The translations under genes were made by a program, and so were the position numbers. The notes below the pieces were generated by a model. That model did not search any database. It saw nothing but the letters and a program-made list of their open reading frames with translations, and was not told the DNA's origin. A stretch of DNA of 64,000 nt. It comes from Tunturibacter gelidoferens. GTDB lineage: Bacteria; Acidobacteriota; Terriglobia; Terriglobales; Acidobacteriaceae. The stretch is from NCBI RefSeq assembly GCF_040358255.1, contig NZ_CP132938.1, positions 4,774,001 through 4,838,000 on the forward strand, read 5' to 3'. Each line of letters begins with the position of its first letter. The stretch's first letter is position 1. Positions 44,827 through 53,782 of this stretch are shown in pieces.

Positions 44827-46596
44827 ATGGCAACCAAAAAGACATCCACTCCCCACATCTCAGCCTCCCCCCGCACCGTACTTCCCGGCAGCGAAAAATC
44901 TGCCTTCGTGCAAACCGCCGGCGAAAAGCCCGCGCCCTCCGGCACAAAGATCACCGTCTCGGTCGTCGTCCGCCGCAAGGCCCCTCTCAAAGTCGCCAAC
45001 CGCCTCGGCAAGCAGCGCCTCACCCACGCCCAATACAGAAAGACTCACGGAGCCGACCCCGCCGCCGTCAAACTCGTCCGCACCTTTGCCAAAGAGTTCG
45101 GCCTCACCGTCGCACCCGACACGCCCGGCCCCGAGCGCCGCACCATCAAGCTCACCGGCACCGTCGCCGCCATGCAGAAGGCCTTCGGCGTCACCCTCGT
45201 CCACAAAACTCACGACGGCACCACCTACCGCGTCCGCGAGGGCAGCATCACCCTCCCCACTGACCTCGTCGGCCCCGTCGAAGCCGTTCTCGGCCTCGAC
45301 AACCGCCCCCAGGCACAGCCCCACTTTCGCATCGCGGGCGAAGCCGGCGACCTCACCGCCAACATCGCCCAGGCCGGAGGCTTCGCCCATCCCCACGCCT
45401 CCGGCACCAGCATCTCCTATACCCCGCCTCAGATCGCCGCGCTCTACCAGTTCCCGCCCAACGCCTCCGCCGCAGGCCAGACCATCGGCATCATCGAGCT
45501 AGGCGGAGGCTACAAAACCACCGACCTCACCGCCTACTTCAAAACCCTCGGCCAGAAAACCCCCAGCGTCAAAACCGTCTCCGTCGACGGCGGCAAGAAC
45601 AGCCCCACCAACGCCAACAGCGCCGACGGCGAAGTCATGCTTGACATCGAAGTCGCCGCCTCCGTCGCCCCCGGCGCCAACATCGTCGTCTACTTCGCCC
45701 CCAACACCGACCAGGGCTTCATCGACGCCATCGCCACCGCCGTCCATGACACCACCAACAAACCCAGCGTCATCTCCATCAGCTGGGGCGGCCCCGAGTC
45801 TAGCTGGACCACCCAGTCCCTCAACGCCCTCGACGCCGCCTGTCAGTCCGCCGCCGCCCTCGGCATCACCATCACCGTAGCCTCCGGCGACAACGGCTCC
45901 ACCGACGGCCTCACCGACGGCAGCAACCACGTAGACTTCCCCGCCTCCAGCCCCCACGTCCTCGCCTGCGGAGGAACCAAACTCATCGGCACCGGCTCCT
46001 CCATCAACTCCGAGGTCGTCTGGAACGAAATCGCCAACAACGAAGGCGCAACCGGAGGCGGCGTCAGCAACTTCTTCCCACTCCCCACCTGGCAGGCCAA
46101 CGCAGGCGTCCCCGCCCCCACCAACTCCGCAGGCGGCCGAGGCGTCCCCGACGTCTCCGGCGACGCCGACCCCTCCACCGGCTACATCATCCGCGTCGAC
46201 GGCAAGACCCTGCCCATCGGTGGCACCAGCGCTGTAGCTCCTCTCTGGGCCGGCCTCATCGCCGTAGCCAACGCACAGAACGGAACCTCAGCCGGCTTCA
46301 TTCAACCCGCCATCTATGCCGCCAAAGGCGCCGCCGCCTTCAACGACATCACCTCCGGCACCAACTACTCCGGCTCTCCCACAGGCTTCACCGCCGGCCC
46401 CGGCTGGGACGCCTGCACCGGCCTCGGCTCCCCCATCGGCACAAAACTCATCACCGTCGTCAACCCCTCATCCACCAGCGCCTCGAAGGGTGGAAAGAGC
46501 AAGGGCAGCAAGAAAAAGCCCGTCCGCACGCGCCCGGCACGCAAGCCGCACGCCGCAACCAACCGGCGCAAAGCCGCTGCCGGCAAACGTCGATAA
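44827..46596 (+). CDS. Sedolisin (S53) serine-carboxyl peptidase with basic C-terminal tail
   Basis: A 589-residue acid peptidase of the kumamolisin type. Residues about 30-185 are the pro-domain (VRRKAPLKVANRLGKQRLT, YRKTHGADPAAVKL). The catalytic domain has E269 and D273 (DGEVMLDIEVAAS), an oxyanion-region VASGDNGSTDG and the nucleophile S468 in GGTSAVAPLWAG; the calcium site is GPGWDACTGLGSP. After the domain a 35-residue Lys/Arg-rich tail (SKGGKSKGSKKKP ... AAAGKRR) ends the protein. No standard signal peptide is seen. ATG 44827 was chosen for its GAGGA site and because the longer frame has no pro-domain sequence. Confidence 0.88.
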   Translation: MATKKTSTPHISASPRTVLPGSEKSAFVQTAGEKPAPSGTKITVSVVVRRKAPLKVANRLGKQRLTHAQYRKTHGADPAAVKLVRTFAKEFGLTVAPDTPGPERRTIKLTGTVAAMQKAFGVTLVHKTHDGTTYRVREGSITLPTDLVGPVEAVLGLDNRPQAQPHFRIAGEAGDLTANIAQAGGFAHPHASGTSISYTPPQIAALYQFPPNASAAGQTIGIIELGGGYKTTDLTAYFKTLGQKTPSVKTVSVDGGKNSPTNANSADGEVMLDIEVAASVAPGANIVVYFAPNTDQGFIDAIATAVHDTTNKPSVISISWGGPESSWTTQSLNALDAACQSAAALGITITVASGDNGSTDGLTDGSNHVDFPASSPHVLACGGTKLIGTGSSINSEVVWNEIANNEGATGGGVSNFFPLPTWQANAGVPAPTNSAGGRGVPDVSGDADPSTGYIIRVDGKTLPIGGTSAVAPLWAGLIAVANAQNGTSAGFIQPAIYAAKGAAAFNDITSGTNYSGSPTGFTAGPGWDACTGLGSPIGTKLITVVNPSSTSASKGGKSKGSKKKPVRTRPARKPHAATNRRKAAAGKRR

Positions 46597-46603
46597 CTCT
46601 AAA

Positions 46604-46636
46604 CCCTCCGCCCGGAATCGATCCCCAGGCGGAGGG
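46604..46636. terminator. Hairpin between convergent genes
   Basis: CCCTCCGCC and GGCGGAGGG form a perfect 9-bp stem with a 15-base loop in the 45-base gap between the sedolisin gene and the SnoaL-like gene. T-runs are lacking, so it may act as a terminator or transcript-end stabiliser. Confidence 0.5.
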
Positions 46637-46641
46637 AGCAA

Positions 46642-47013
46642 CTACTGGCCCATGTCGTAGAAGAACTCTTCGTAGACCACCTTGCCGCCCACAACCTTGT
46701 ACACCGCAACCTCTTCCATCACGAAGCGCCGGCTCTGCGGTTTGAACGTCACATCCAGTTTGAAGGTGCAGGTAAAGTGCGAGCCGGCGACCAGAGGTCC
46801 CTCGACCGTACAGGAGTGAACCTCATGGTTTGTCGCCCACCACTCGCCCTTGGCTTTGACCGCCTCCAGTCCTTTGGACTCGCGCGATCCTCCCGGAGGC
46901 GCTCCCGCTTCCATGCTCACGATGTCCTCGCCGTATAGGCTCTCGGTTGCCTCCTTAAATTTGCCTTCCCGGCAAAGCTTCACCAACTTGTCGGCCAATT
47001 CCTGCGTCGTCAT
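46642..47013 (-). CDS. SnoaL/NTF2-like protein
   Basis: A 123-residue protein of the NTF2-like superfamily, cone-shaped folds that act as isomerases, hydrolases or ligand binders. It starts TTQELADKLVKLCREGKF, with the family helix, then YGEDIVSMEAG and strands ending VYEEFFYDMGQ. Catalytic identity is not predictable. AGGAG lies eight bases before the ATG. It converges on the sedolisin gene. Confidence 0.75.
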   Translation of the reverse strand: MTTQELADKLVKLCREGKFKEATESLYGEDIVSMEAGAPPGGSRESKGLEAVKAKGEWWATNHEVHSCTVEGPLVAGSHFTCTFKLDVTFKPQSRRFVMEEVAVYKVVGGKVVYEEFFYDMGQ

Positions 47014-47181
47014 TGTGCGTCTCCTTTTCTAAAAACTGTGTATTCCAACCGCCACCAGCATAAGGCAAGAGGCGCACGGCTGTTCCTGGCAAACTCCGGA
47101 CAGTCTTCCTGCTACGCGAGGCCGCCCAGGATCCAGATCACAATCATCCTAAGCGGCCTCCATCACCACGCAACAACCCCG

Positions 47182-48288
47182 CTAGTTAGAAAGCAGAATC
47201 TGGCAGGCTTCCTTCATCTCCTCCTGCTTCGTCTCGTCCTCTTTGTCATTCGTGCTCACAAAACCAAGTCCGTGCGGACTCTGCATTCCGCTCACAATCG
47301 GCGTCAGCTGTCCAAACTCCAGGTCCAGCCGTCCCACAAATCCCGGAGCCGCGCTTGCACCCGCAACTCCCGCCGAGTAAGCGGCGCCCGGACTAAAAAC
47401 ATCCTTCGTGATCTTGTACGTTACGTTGGCAGGCTCATCCGACACCAGCAGAAAACCATCGGTCGACGGCGCGAACAGCGTGTCATCCACCTGCGGCTGG
47501 CCGTAGGGAGAGCTCAACGGAATCTGCAGCGCACTCTGAGCCGGGCTACCTGGATACCGCACCACGATCAACTCCGAGTCGCCCTGGCTATCCAGCACGA
47601 TATCTCCCGTCGGCGATGTCGTCATCGAGTCCGGATCCTGCAGGTTCAACGTCACAGGCAGCCCGGTCAGGACATTCTTTGCCGTTGCATTGCCCTCCAG
47701 CACCGGCGTCACCACCACCAGCCCGCCTTCAATCTTCGCCTCGACGATAGCCGGAAAGGCGTTCGGATTATGTGCCGGATTCGAAGCGCTCAGATAGGTC
47801 TTGCCCTTCAGAAACGTGATGTCGTCATATCCGCCTCCGGCCGCTGGCGCAGCCGCAAACGGAACCGTCTGTTTCACCCGCGTATCCGGATCGAAGATCA
47901 CCAGACTAGGATTTGCATCCTCATTCTGCATCACCCAAAGCTTGTTTGTGTAGGGATTCAGCTTCAGACCATCATTGTGCCCCTTCACCGTAAAGCTATA
48001 GACCATCTGCCCCGCCCGGTTATATTCGACGATCATGTTCGACTTCCCATCTTTGCCCGCGGGATCATTTCCATCGCCGTAGCCGATATAAACATGGTCC
48101 TTGTATACGGCGATCGAATCGGGAGCCGTAAACTTCCCTTTGTATCCCCTCGCGAAGACGCTGAGGTGGTAACCGTCAACAGCGGTAGGCGTGCTGGCCT
48201 GGCCAAACGCCGGGGCAACGCTAAGCAGCATGGCAGCGGACGCAACAAGAGCATTGCGCGAGATCAGTGGAGAGAGTGCGGTAGACAT
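47182..48288 (-). CDS. Secreted beta-propeller-like hypothetical protein
   Basis: A 368-residue exported protein. A signal peptide ends near PAFGQA, then repeated short blades appear (GKFTAPDSIAVYKDHVYIGY, NGLKLNP-like NDGLKLNPYTNKLWVMQN, PTGDIVLDSQGDSELIV, TDGFLLVSDEPANV), consistent with a seven-bladed NHL/YncE-like propeller. No catalytic residues are recognised. GGAGG lies eight bases before the ATG. The region upstream contains the large repeat array. Confidence 0.72.
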   Translation of the reverse strand: MSTALSPLISRNALVASAAMLLSVAPAFGQASTPTAVDGYHLSVFARGYKGKFTAPDSIAVYKDHVYIGYGDGNDPAGKDGKSNMIVEYNRAGQMVYSFTVKGHNDGLKLNPYTNKLWVMQNEDANPSLVIFDPDTRVKQTVPFAAAPAAGGGYDDITFLKGKTYLSASNPAHNPNAFPAIVEAKIEGGLVVVTPVLEGNATAKNVLTGLPVTLNLQDPDSMTTSPTGDIVLDSQGDSELIVVRYPGSPAQSALQIPLSSPYGQPQVDDTLFAPSTDGFLLVSDEPANVTYKITKDVFSPGAAYSAGVAGASAAPGFVGRLDLEFGQLTPIVSGMQSPHGLGFVSTNDKEDETKQEEMKEACQILLSN

Positions 48289-48963
48289 GGTGAAACCTCC
48301 TGAACTGGGCGGAAGAGTTGGATAAAACAGAAGTAGCTAGGTTCAAAGCGATACTCCTCCCCTGAAAGCAACGCAGTATGACTGCCAGATGAATTCTTCG
48401 TGACCCCTGTAGTCTTCTCAAAACTGTGCAAAGCTCGCCGCCTCCCGCCTGGCGTCCTCCTTGCCATAGTTTTTGCAATTCTTGTTGTCATCCCCGCAGG
48501 GGATCTGCTGTTGCTTCTGCAGTTGTCGTTGCTTCTGCAGTTGTCGTTGCTTCTGCCGTTGTCGTTGCTTTTGCCGTCGCCGTTGCTGTTGCATCTGCCG
48601 TTGCTCTTGCAGTTGCCGTTGCTTTGGCAGTTCTCGTTGTCATCCCCGAAGGGGATCTGCGGTCGCATTTGCCGTTGTCGCTGCATTTGCCGTTGTCGTT
48701 GTCGTTGCTTTTGCAATTCTTGTTGTCATCCCCGAAGGGGATCTGCGGTTGCGGTTGCGGTTGCCGTTGCTTTTGCAATTGCAGTTCCTGCCATCTTTAC
48801 CGTCACTTCTTCTACTACTGTTATCTCCCTATTGCTTCTTCTCGTACCCCTCGCTTCCAGGTTCGCTCAACCACCCCATGGCCCCGACTCCCCGCGACCA
48901 CCCAAAAATCCTCACTCCGACCGCAGCCGCGCAGTCTCATCTCATGAGTAAACTAACCCCACC
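48289..48963 (+). other. 675-base gap dominated by a repeat array
   Basis: Bases 48471-48785 are the composite repeat listed next; several long frames are open across it on both strands only because the repeat is a multiple of three and lacks stops. The flanks hold the promoter of the propeller gene on the left and of the exported hypothetical on the right. Confidence 0.6.
48471..48785. repeat. Composite repeat: REP-like palindromes and TTGCCG-type hexamers
   Basis: Three copies of a unit of about 44 bases (TTTTGCAATTCTTGTTGTCA then TCCCCGAAGGGGATCTGCGG) start near 48471, 48622 and 48709. Each has the inverted repeat ATCCCC-GAA-GGGGAT (GCA loop in the first). Between them lie irregular hexamer-like runs such as TTGCCG, TTGTCG, TTGCTTCTGCAG. 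A second, differently built composite lies near 49872-50013. Confidence 0.75.
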
Positions 48964-49848
48964 ATGAAGCCCCCAGTCCTCACCCTCCTGCTTCTCTCCA
49001 CCCTCACAGCCTCAGCACAAAGACCCCTCATCGGCATCTTCGAGTCCACCTCCTCCGGCAGAGGCGACAACCAGGGTCAACCCGGCGTCCGCGTCCTCTT
49101 CCATCAATCCGGCCGGGAGTGGCGCTCCTACAACGCCACCTGTCAGGACGAAGCCTGCCTCCAAACCGTCGTCCACGTCTATCCGTCCGTCACCACCTGG
49201 ACCCTCATCAGACGAGGCAAACCCGTCGCGAAGGTAGCTGCCACCACGCCTGCCGCCTACCACTTCTACTCCGAGATAGGTGTCCAGGCCATCACCAACC
49301 CCGCCGCTGTACTCAACCTCGAGACCCGCCCAACCCCCGATCGCCCAGACCCACCCCACACCATCCTCGCCACCACCCTCCCCACCCTCACCGACCCCGA
49401 CAACTGGCAACCCGCCTCTCCCTTCCCCCTCGACGTCACCCACGTCCAGCAGGCCTTCCACAAACTCTACCCTCACCCAAAGAACTGCACGCAAACGACC
49501 AGCAATTCACCATCGAACTACCACGACTCCACCATCACCGACCAGCAGATCGCCCCCGGCTCCTCCTACGTCTCGAACAAGAACTGGCGCATCCTCGAGG
49601 TCACCCTCAACGGCTACCTCTGCGACGGCCCACCCGACGACGCCTGGGTCGATCACTGGTTCGCCATCTCACCCATGGGCGAAGTTCACCACCTAGGCCG
49701 ACTCATGCACCTAGCCGGCGCCGCAGACTTCGCCCACGAAGGCCACTCCGAGTTACTCTTCCAGGTTCAAGCCGGCAACGAATCCGGCTACAAACTCTTC
49801 TACGACAGCTTCACCCATCAAGCCCTCGCCACCGTCACCTACCACTAA
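48964..49848 (+). CDS. Exported hypothetical protein
   Basis: A 294-residue protein with a signal peptide (MKPPVLTLLLLSTLTASAQ). The mature part has several short conserved-looking segments (HFYSEIGVQAITNPAAVLN, NWRILEVTLNGYLCDG, WFAISPMGEVHHLG) but no motif I recognise. Two cysteines near 140 and 220 may form a disulfide. It follows the repeat array. Function unknown. Confidence 0.68.
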   Translation: MKPPVLTLLLLSTLTASAQRPLIGIFESTSSGRGDNQGQPGVRVLFHQSGREWRSYNATCQDEACLQTVVHVYPSVTTWTLIRRGKPVAKVAATTPAAYHFYSEIGVQAITNPAAVLNLETRPTPDRPDPPHTILATTLPTLTDPDNWQPASPFPLDVTHVQQAFHKLYPHPKNCTQTTSNSPSNYHDSTITDQQIAPGSSYVSNKNWRILEVTLNGYLCDGPPDDAWVDHWFAISPMGEVHHLGRLMHLAGAADFAHEGHSELLFQVQAGNESGYKLFYDSFTHQALATVTYH

Positions 49849-50188
49849 CCACTCACCCACTCGCAGCAAAACGCCGTCACTCTGAGCGCAGCGAAGAATC
49901 CCCGTATTTGCCTTTGCCTTTGCCTTTGCCTCTGCCTCTGCCCTTGCCGTTGCCATTGCCCTTGCCGTTGTCTGCTCTTCGCCGTCATCCTGAACGGAGT
50001 GAAGGATCCCGACACCTTCGACCCACCCAAACCGTTCGGACCTTCCAACCCAAACACTCCAACCGTTCCCGCTCCCTCCACAAAATCGTCAGCTCGACCG
50101 AGGCCGTTCACAGCGCAGTGGAGAAACCCGCTTTCCGTTTAGGTTCACCACACACGCTAGCGCCTCACACAAAAAGCAATAGCAACAC
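49849..50188 (+). other. 340-base gap with a second composite repeat
   Basis: No gene is supported. Most of the left half is the composite repeat listed separately; the right half is unremarkable. Confidence 0.5.
49872..50013. repeat. Composite repeat: two REP-like units around a TTTGCC array
   Basis: A REP-like unit (GTCACTCTGAGCGCAGCGAA then GAATCCCC) at about 49875-49903 is followed by eleven or so hexamers (TTTGCC, TCTGCC, CTTGCC, TTGCCG) at 49905-49971, then a second unit (GTCATCCTGAACGGAGTGAA then GGATCCC) at about 49983-50010. The two units flank the array in the same orientation. Confidence 0.75.
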
Positions 50189-50503
50189 CTAACTCTTCGC
50201 CCCGCCCATCAGATGAGTAGCATGCGTTATAGCCGCCCCCGCACGAAGATTTGCAGCCACCAACGCCGTCTCAGCCAACTCCTCCTGACTGGCCCCCGCA
50301 GCCACCGCACCAGCTCGATGCAGCTCCAGACAGTAGGGACACTGCGTCGTCAACGCCACCGCCACCGCAATCAACTCCTTGTACTTTTTAGGAACAACTC
50401 CATCAGCCATCGCCGCCTTATCGAACGCCCAGAAAGCCTTCGTCGCCTCTGGAGCTCCTTCCCCGAGCAAGCCCAGCTTCTTCATATTCGCCATGTCATA
50501 CAT
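50189..50503 (-). CDS. Carboxymuconolactone decarboxylase / AhpD-like protein
   Basis: A 104-residue all-helical protein of the CMD/AhpD family. The redox CxxC with downstream histidine is present (TQCPYCLELHRAGAVAAG), so peroxidase-linked or disulfide chemistry is likely rather than ring decarboxylation. GGGAGAG lies about seven bases before the ATG. It stands alone, divergent from the xanthine dehydrogenase operon. Confidence 0.85.
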   Translation of the reverse strand: MYDMANMKKLGLLGEGAPEATKAFWAFDKAAMADGVVPKKYKELIAVAVALTTQCPYCLELHRAGAVAAGASQEELAETALVAANLRAGAAITHATHLMGGAKS

Positions 50504-51002
50504 TGCTTCTCTCCCATTCAGTTGTGAGATATCTCACGTCCGCAGGTCTGGCCCACCACTGTCACTCGACTCTCAACCAGTTTCGGCCCACAACCCAACC
50601 CCGTCAACCTCACAACACTAGGCCCCGAATCGCCACACAGAGAAAATCCGGAAGCTCCCGGAAAACCTGTCAAGCCCCTGAACCGCCAAACCCCGCGCCA
50701 ATCCAGCGAAATCACATGGCGTATCAGTTCCTCTCAACCTTCTATAATGGATACAGCGGAGAAAACGAAGGACAGCGTCGCCTTCTACCGACGCCCGGCC
50801 AACGCCGTGCGTAACCTCTTGAAAACAAGTATTTTGCACGTAACTCCTTTGTATGGAATATTTTGCAGCCACTGCCTATCTGCAAACCACTCAAATAAAA
50901 GGATTTGCTCCCAAAATACCCCAAGGGGGGGGAGGGGGTACCCCAACCCCAACGATTCGTCGCAAGCCACCAAACTTCGTCTATCCTTATGCAACACCTT
51001 CC
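50504..51002 (+). other. 499-base leader of the xanthine dehydrogenase operon
   Basis: No gene is supported. It holds ATTTTGCA twice (near 50831 and 50865), then a G8-A-G5 run at about 50925-50938 next to the palindrome GGGGTACCCC. An open frame joins the xdh gene from 50853 but I place the start at 51003. Confidence 0.5.
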
Positions 51003-53315
51003 ATGACCAGCCATCATCAGATCGTTGGCAGCTCCCCCATCCGCAAAGAGGGCAGAGACAAGGTCATGGGCCGCGCCCGCTACGTCGATGACATCAGCCT
51101 CCCCGGCATGTGGTTCGGAGCCACTGTCCGCAGCACCATCCCCCGCGGCCGCATCACCTCCATCGCCTTCGACCCCGCCATCCCCTGGCACGAGTACACC
51201 ATCGTCTCCGCCGCCGATATCCCCGGCGAAAACTGCATCGTCCACCTCACCAAAGACCACCCCTGCCTGGCCGTCACCCATGTCAACCACGCCGAAGAGC
51301 CCATCCTCCTCCTCGCCCACCCTAACCGGGCCGTACTCCCCGCCGCCGTCGCCGCGGTCCACATCACCTACGAAGAACTCCCCGCCATCTACACCATCGA
51401 GGACTCCGAAAAAAAAGAGCAGATCATCTGGGGCGAAGGTGAGAGTGCCAACACCTTCAAGACCTACCTCATGCAGAAGGACCAGAAGCCGATCCCCGAC
51501 GAGATCTGGCAGACCGCCGACTACATCGTCGTAGGCGAGTACCGCACTGGCGCCCAGGAGCAGCTCTACATCGAGAACAACGGAGTCATCGCCGAATATG
51601 ATCCCGAAGCCGGAGTCACAGTCCGCGGCTCCATGCAGTGTCCGTACTATCTCGTCCACGCCCTCGAACTGGTCTTCAACCTCCCCGCCGAGAGGTGCCG
51701 AGTCATCCAGACCGAGACCGGCGGAGCCTTCGGCGGCAAGGAGGACTTCCCCTCCGTCATCGGCAGCCACGCCGCCCTCCTCGCCATGAAGTCCGGCCAC
51801 CCCGTCAAGCTCTGCTACGACCGCGCCGAAGACATGGCCGCCACCACCAAGCGCCACCCCAGCCGCACCCGCCATCGCACCGCCGTCAGCAAGGACGGCA
51901 AGCTCCTCGCCGGCGAGATAGACTTCGCCATCGACGGCGGGGCCTACGCCACCCTCTCCCCCGTCGTCCTCTCCCGCGGCACCATCCACGCCCCCGGCCC
52001 CTACCACTGGCCCCACCTCACCGTCCGCGCCAAAGCAGTCGCAACAAATATTCCGCCCCACGGGGCCTTCCGCGGCTTCGGCGCACCGCAAAGCATCTTC
52101 GCTCTCGAACGCCACATGGACAAGATAGCCAAGGTCGTCGGCCTCACCCCAGAAGAGTTGCGCCGACGCAACTTCCTCGGCACCGGCGACCACACGGCAA
52201 CCGGCCAGCTCCTCAAAGATCCCGTCGACATGCAGCACCTACTCACGCGAGCCCTCGAAGAGTCCAACTACCATGCCAAACGCGAGCAGTTCGACCGCGA
52301 GAACCCAACCAGCATCATCAAGCGCGGTATCGGCTTCGCCACTTTCTTCCACGGCGCAGGCTTCACCGGCTCCGGCGAGCGCCGCCTCAACTCCCTCGTC
52401 GAAATCGAGCTCACACCCGAAGGCCAACCGCGCCTCCTCGTCTCCTCCACGGAGTTCGGCCAGGGCACCAACACCATCCTCTGCCAGATCGCCGCCCAAA
52501 CCCTCCGCTTGCCTTACGACCAGATCCTCATCGCCCAACCAGACACTGGCCACGTCCCCAACTCCGGACCAACCGTCGCCAGCCGCACCGCTATGGTGGT
52601 CGGCAAACTCGTCGAACGGGCCGCGCAATCACTCTGCGGTACCCTCGTCCATGGCGGCTATCTCGCACCTGACTACACTCCCGAAGACTTCCGCACCGCC
52701 GCGCTTCTCTTCCTCGCCCAACACGGCTCCCTCAAGTCCGAAGCCCGCTACCAGTCCCCCGGCGACATCTTCTGGGACGACGAAAACTACAGTGGCGAAG
52801 CCTATCCCGCGTACGCCTGGGCCGTCTACGTCGCCGAGGTCGCCGTCGATACCACCACCTACTCCGCAAGCGTGACCAACTTCTACGCCCTGCAGGAAGT
52901 AGGAAAAGTCCTTCACCCGATCCTCGCCGCCGGCCAGATAGAAGGCGGAGTCGCTCAGGGTATCGGCTACGCACTCTACGAGAAATGCCTGTGGCAAAAC
53001 GGTCATCTCGCCAATAATCAGATGACGAACTACATCATGCCCACCAGCGCCGACGTCCCACCCATCCATGTCACCTTCGAAGAGATTCCAAGCCCCCACG
53101 GAGCCTTCGGAGCTAAAGGCATCGGCGAACTCCCTATGGACGGCCCTGCTCCCGCCATCCTCAACGCCATCGAGCATGCCACCGGCATTGCCTTCACCGA
53201 AATTCCGCTCCTTCCCGAAGACATCTTCGAGCGAATAACCCGCACGCCCGAAGCAGGCAGCGAATCTCTCGATCCCGCGGTGGCCGGCCCAATTTTCAGC
53301 GAGGCCACCGCGTGA
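51003..53315 (+). CDS. Xanthine dehydrogenase, molybdopterin-binding subunit
   Basis: Large catalytic subunit of a molybdenum hydroxylase oxidising hypoxanthine/xanthine to urate. The 770-residue product carries the cofactor blocks QTETGGAFGGKEDFPS, GAFRGFGAPQSIFALE (with the arginine that stabilises purine substrates), STEFGQGTNTILCQIA and the catalytic glutamate in GAKGIGELPMDGP. ATG 51003 (MTSHHQIVGSS) fits the family start. The 2Fe-2S and FAD subunits follow, each overlapping by a few bases. Distance from the uricase cluster is about 24 kb, but the function joins them. Confidence 0.9.
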   Translation: MTSHHQIVGSSPIRKEGRDKVMGRARYVDDISLPGMWFGATVRSTIPRGRITSIAFDPAIPWHEYTIVSAADIPGENCIVHLTKDHPCLAVTHVNHAEEPILLLAHPNRAVLPAAVAAVHITYEELPAIYTIEDSEKKEQIIWGEGESANTFKTYLMQKDQKPIPDEIWQTADYIVVGEYRTGAQEQLYIENNGVIAEYDPEAGVTVRGSMQCPYYLVHALELVFNLPAERCRVIQTETGGAFGGKEDFPSVIGSHAALLAMKSGHPVKLCYDRAEDMAATTKRHPSRTRHRTAVSKDGKLLAGEIDFAIDGGAYATLSPVVLSRGTIHAPGPYHWPHLTVRAKAVATNIPPHGAFRGFGAPQSIFALERHMDKIAKVVGLTPEELRRRNFLGTGDHTATGQLLKDPVDMQHLLTRALEESNYHAKREQFDRENPTSIIKRGIGFATFFHGAGFTGSGERRLNSLVEIELTPEGQPRLLVSSTEFGQGTNTILCQIAAQTLRLPYDQILIAQPDTGHVPNSGPTVASRTAMVVGKLVERAAQSLCGTLVHGGYLAPDYTPEDFRTAALLFLAQHGSLKSEARYQSPGDIFWDDENYSGEAYPAYAWAVYVAEVAVDTTTYSASVTNFYALQEVGKVLHPILAAGQIEGGVAQGIGYALYEKCLWQNGHLANNQMTNYIMPTSADVPPIHVTFEEIPSPHGAFGAKGIGELPMDGPAPAILNAIEHATGIAFTEIPLLPEDIFERITRTPEAGSESLDPAVAGPIFSEATA

Positions 53316-53782
53316 CCACGATTCAACTCACTGTCAACGGGCAGTCAAAGATCATCGAATCCCCGCCAATGAAGCGTCTCCTCGACGTTCTTCGCGAAGA
53401 CCTTCACCTTCCGGGAGCAAAAGAAGGCTGCGGCGAGGGAGAATGTGGCTCCTGTTCGGTTCTTATGAATGGCGATCTGGTCAACTCTTGCCTCATTCCT
53501 ATCCTTCAAGTAGAAGGAGCGGAGATTACGACGATCGAAGGCGTCGCAATCAACGAAAGACTTCATCCTATCCAGCAATGCTTCCTCGAGAACGGGGGGG
53601 CACAGTGCGGCATCTGCACTCCAGGCATGATTCTCGCCACATGTCACCTGCTTGAAAAATATCCGCAACCAACTTTGTTACAAATCCAGGAAGGTCTCTC
53701 CGGCAATCTTTGCCGCTGCACTGGCTACATTCGCATCTTCAACGCTGTTCAGGCCGCAGCTCTCGTCGGAGCCGCCGAATAA
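53312..53782 (+). CDS. Xanthine dehydrogenase, 2Fe-2S subunit
   Basis: A 156-residue electron-transfer subunit with both iron-sulfur clusters: the plant-ferredoxin type (GCGEGECGSCSVLMNG near residue 43) and the helical type (QCGICTPGMI and LSGNLCRCTGY). Start is GTG at 53312, overlapping the large-subunit stop by four bases (GTGA); its stop overlaps the FAD-subunit start (TAATG). Confidence 0.93.
   Translation: MTTIQLTVNGQSKIIESPPMKRLLDVLREDLHLPGAKEGCGEGECGSCSVLMNGDLVNSCLIPILQVEGAEITTIEGVAINERLHPIQQCFLENGGAQCGICTPGMILATCHLLEKYPQPTLLQIQEGLSGNLCRCTGYIRIFNAVQAAALVGAAE

Noticed and set aside
48471..48785. CRISPR array
   Set aside because: Repeats are spaced unevenly (about 151 and 87 bases), the intervals are hexamer repeats not unique spacers, and no cas gene is present.
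48264..48967. Several long low-complexity frames on both strands (up to 183 residues)
   Set aside because: They lie in the hexamer/REP array, are open in several frames at once and have repetitive Gln/Arg/Asn or Leu/Ser content, which is expected from a repeat without stop codons.
50853..51002. N-terminal extension of the xanthine dehydrogenase large subunit
   Set aside because: The extra 50 residues cross a G-run and low-complexity sequence and are not part of the family; ATG 51003 is the better start.
50742..52238. 498-residue minus-strand frame across the xdh leader and large subunit
   Set aside because: Reverse-strand shadow of the molybdopterin subunit, with Gly/Asp/Val-rich content and no motif.
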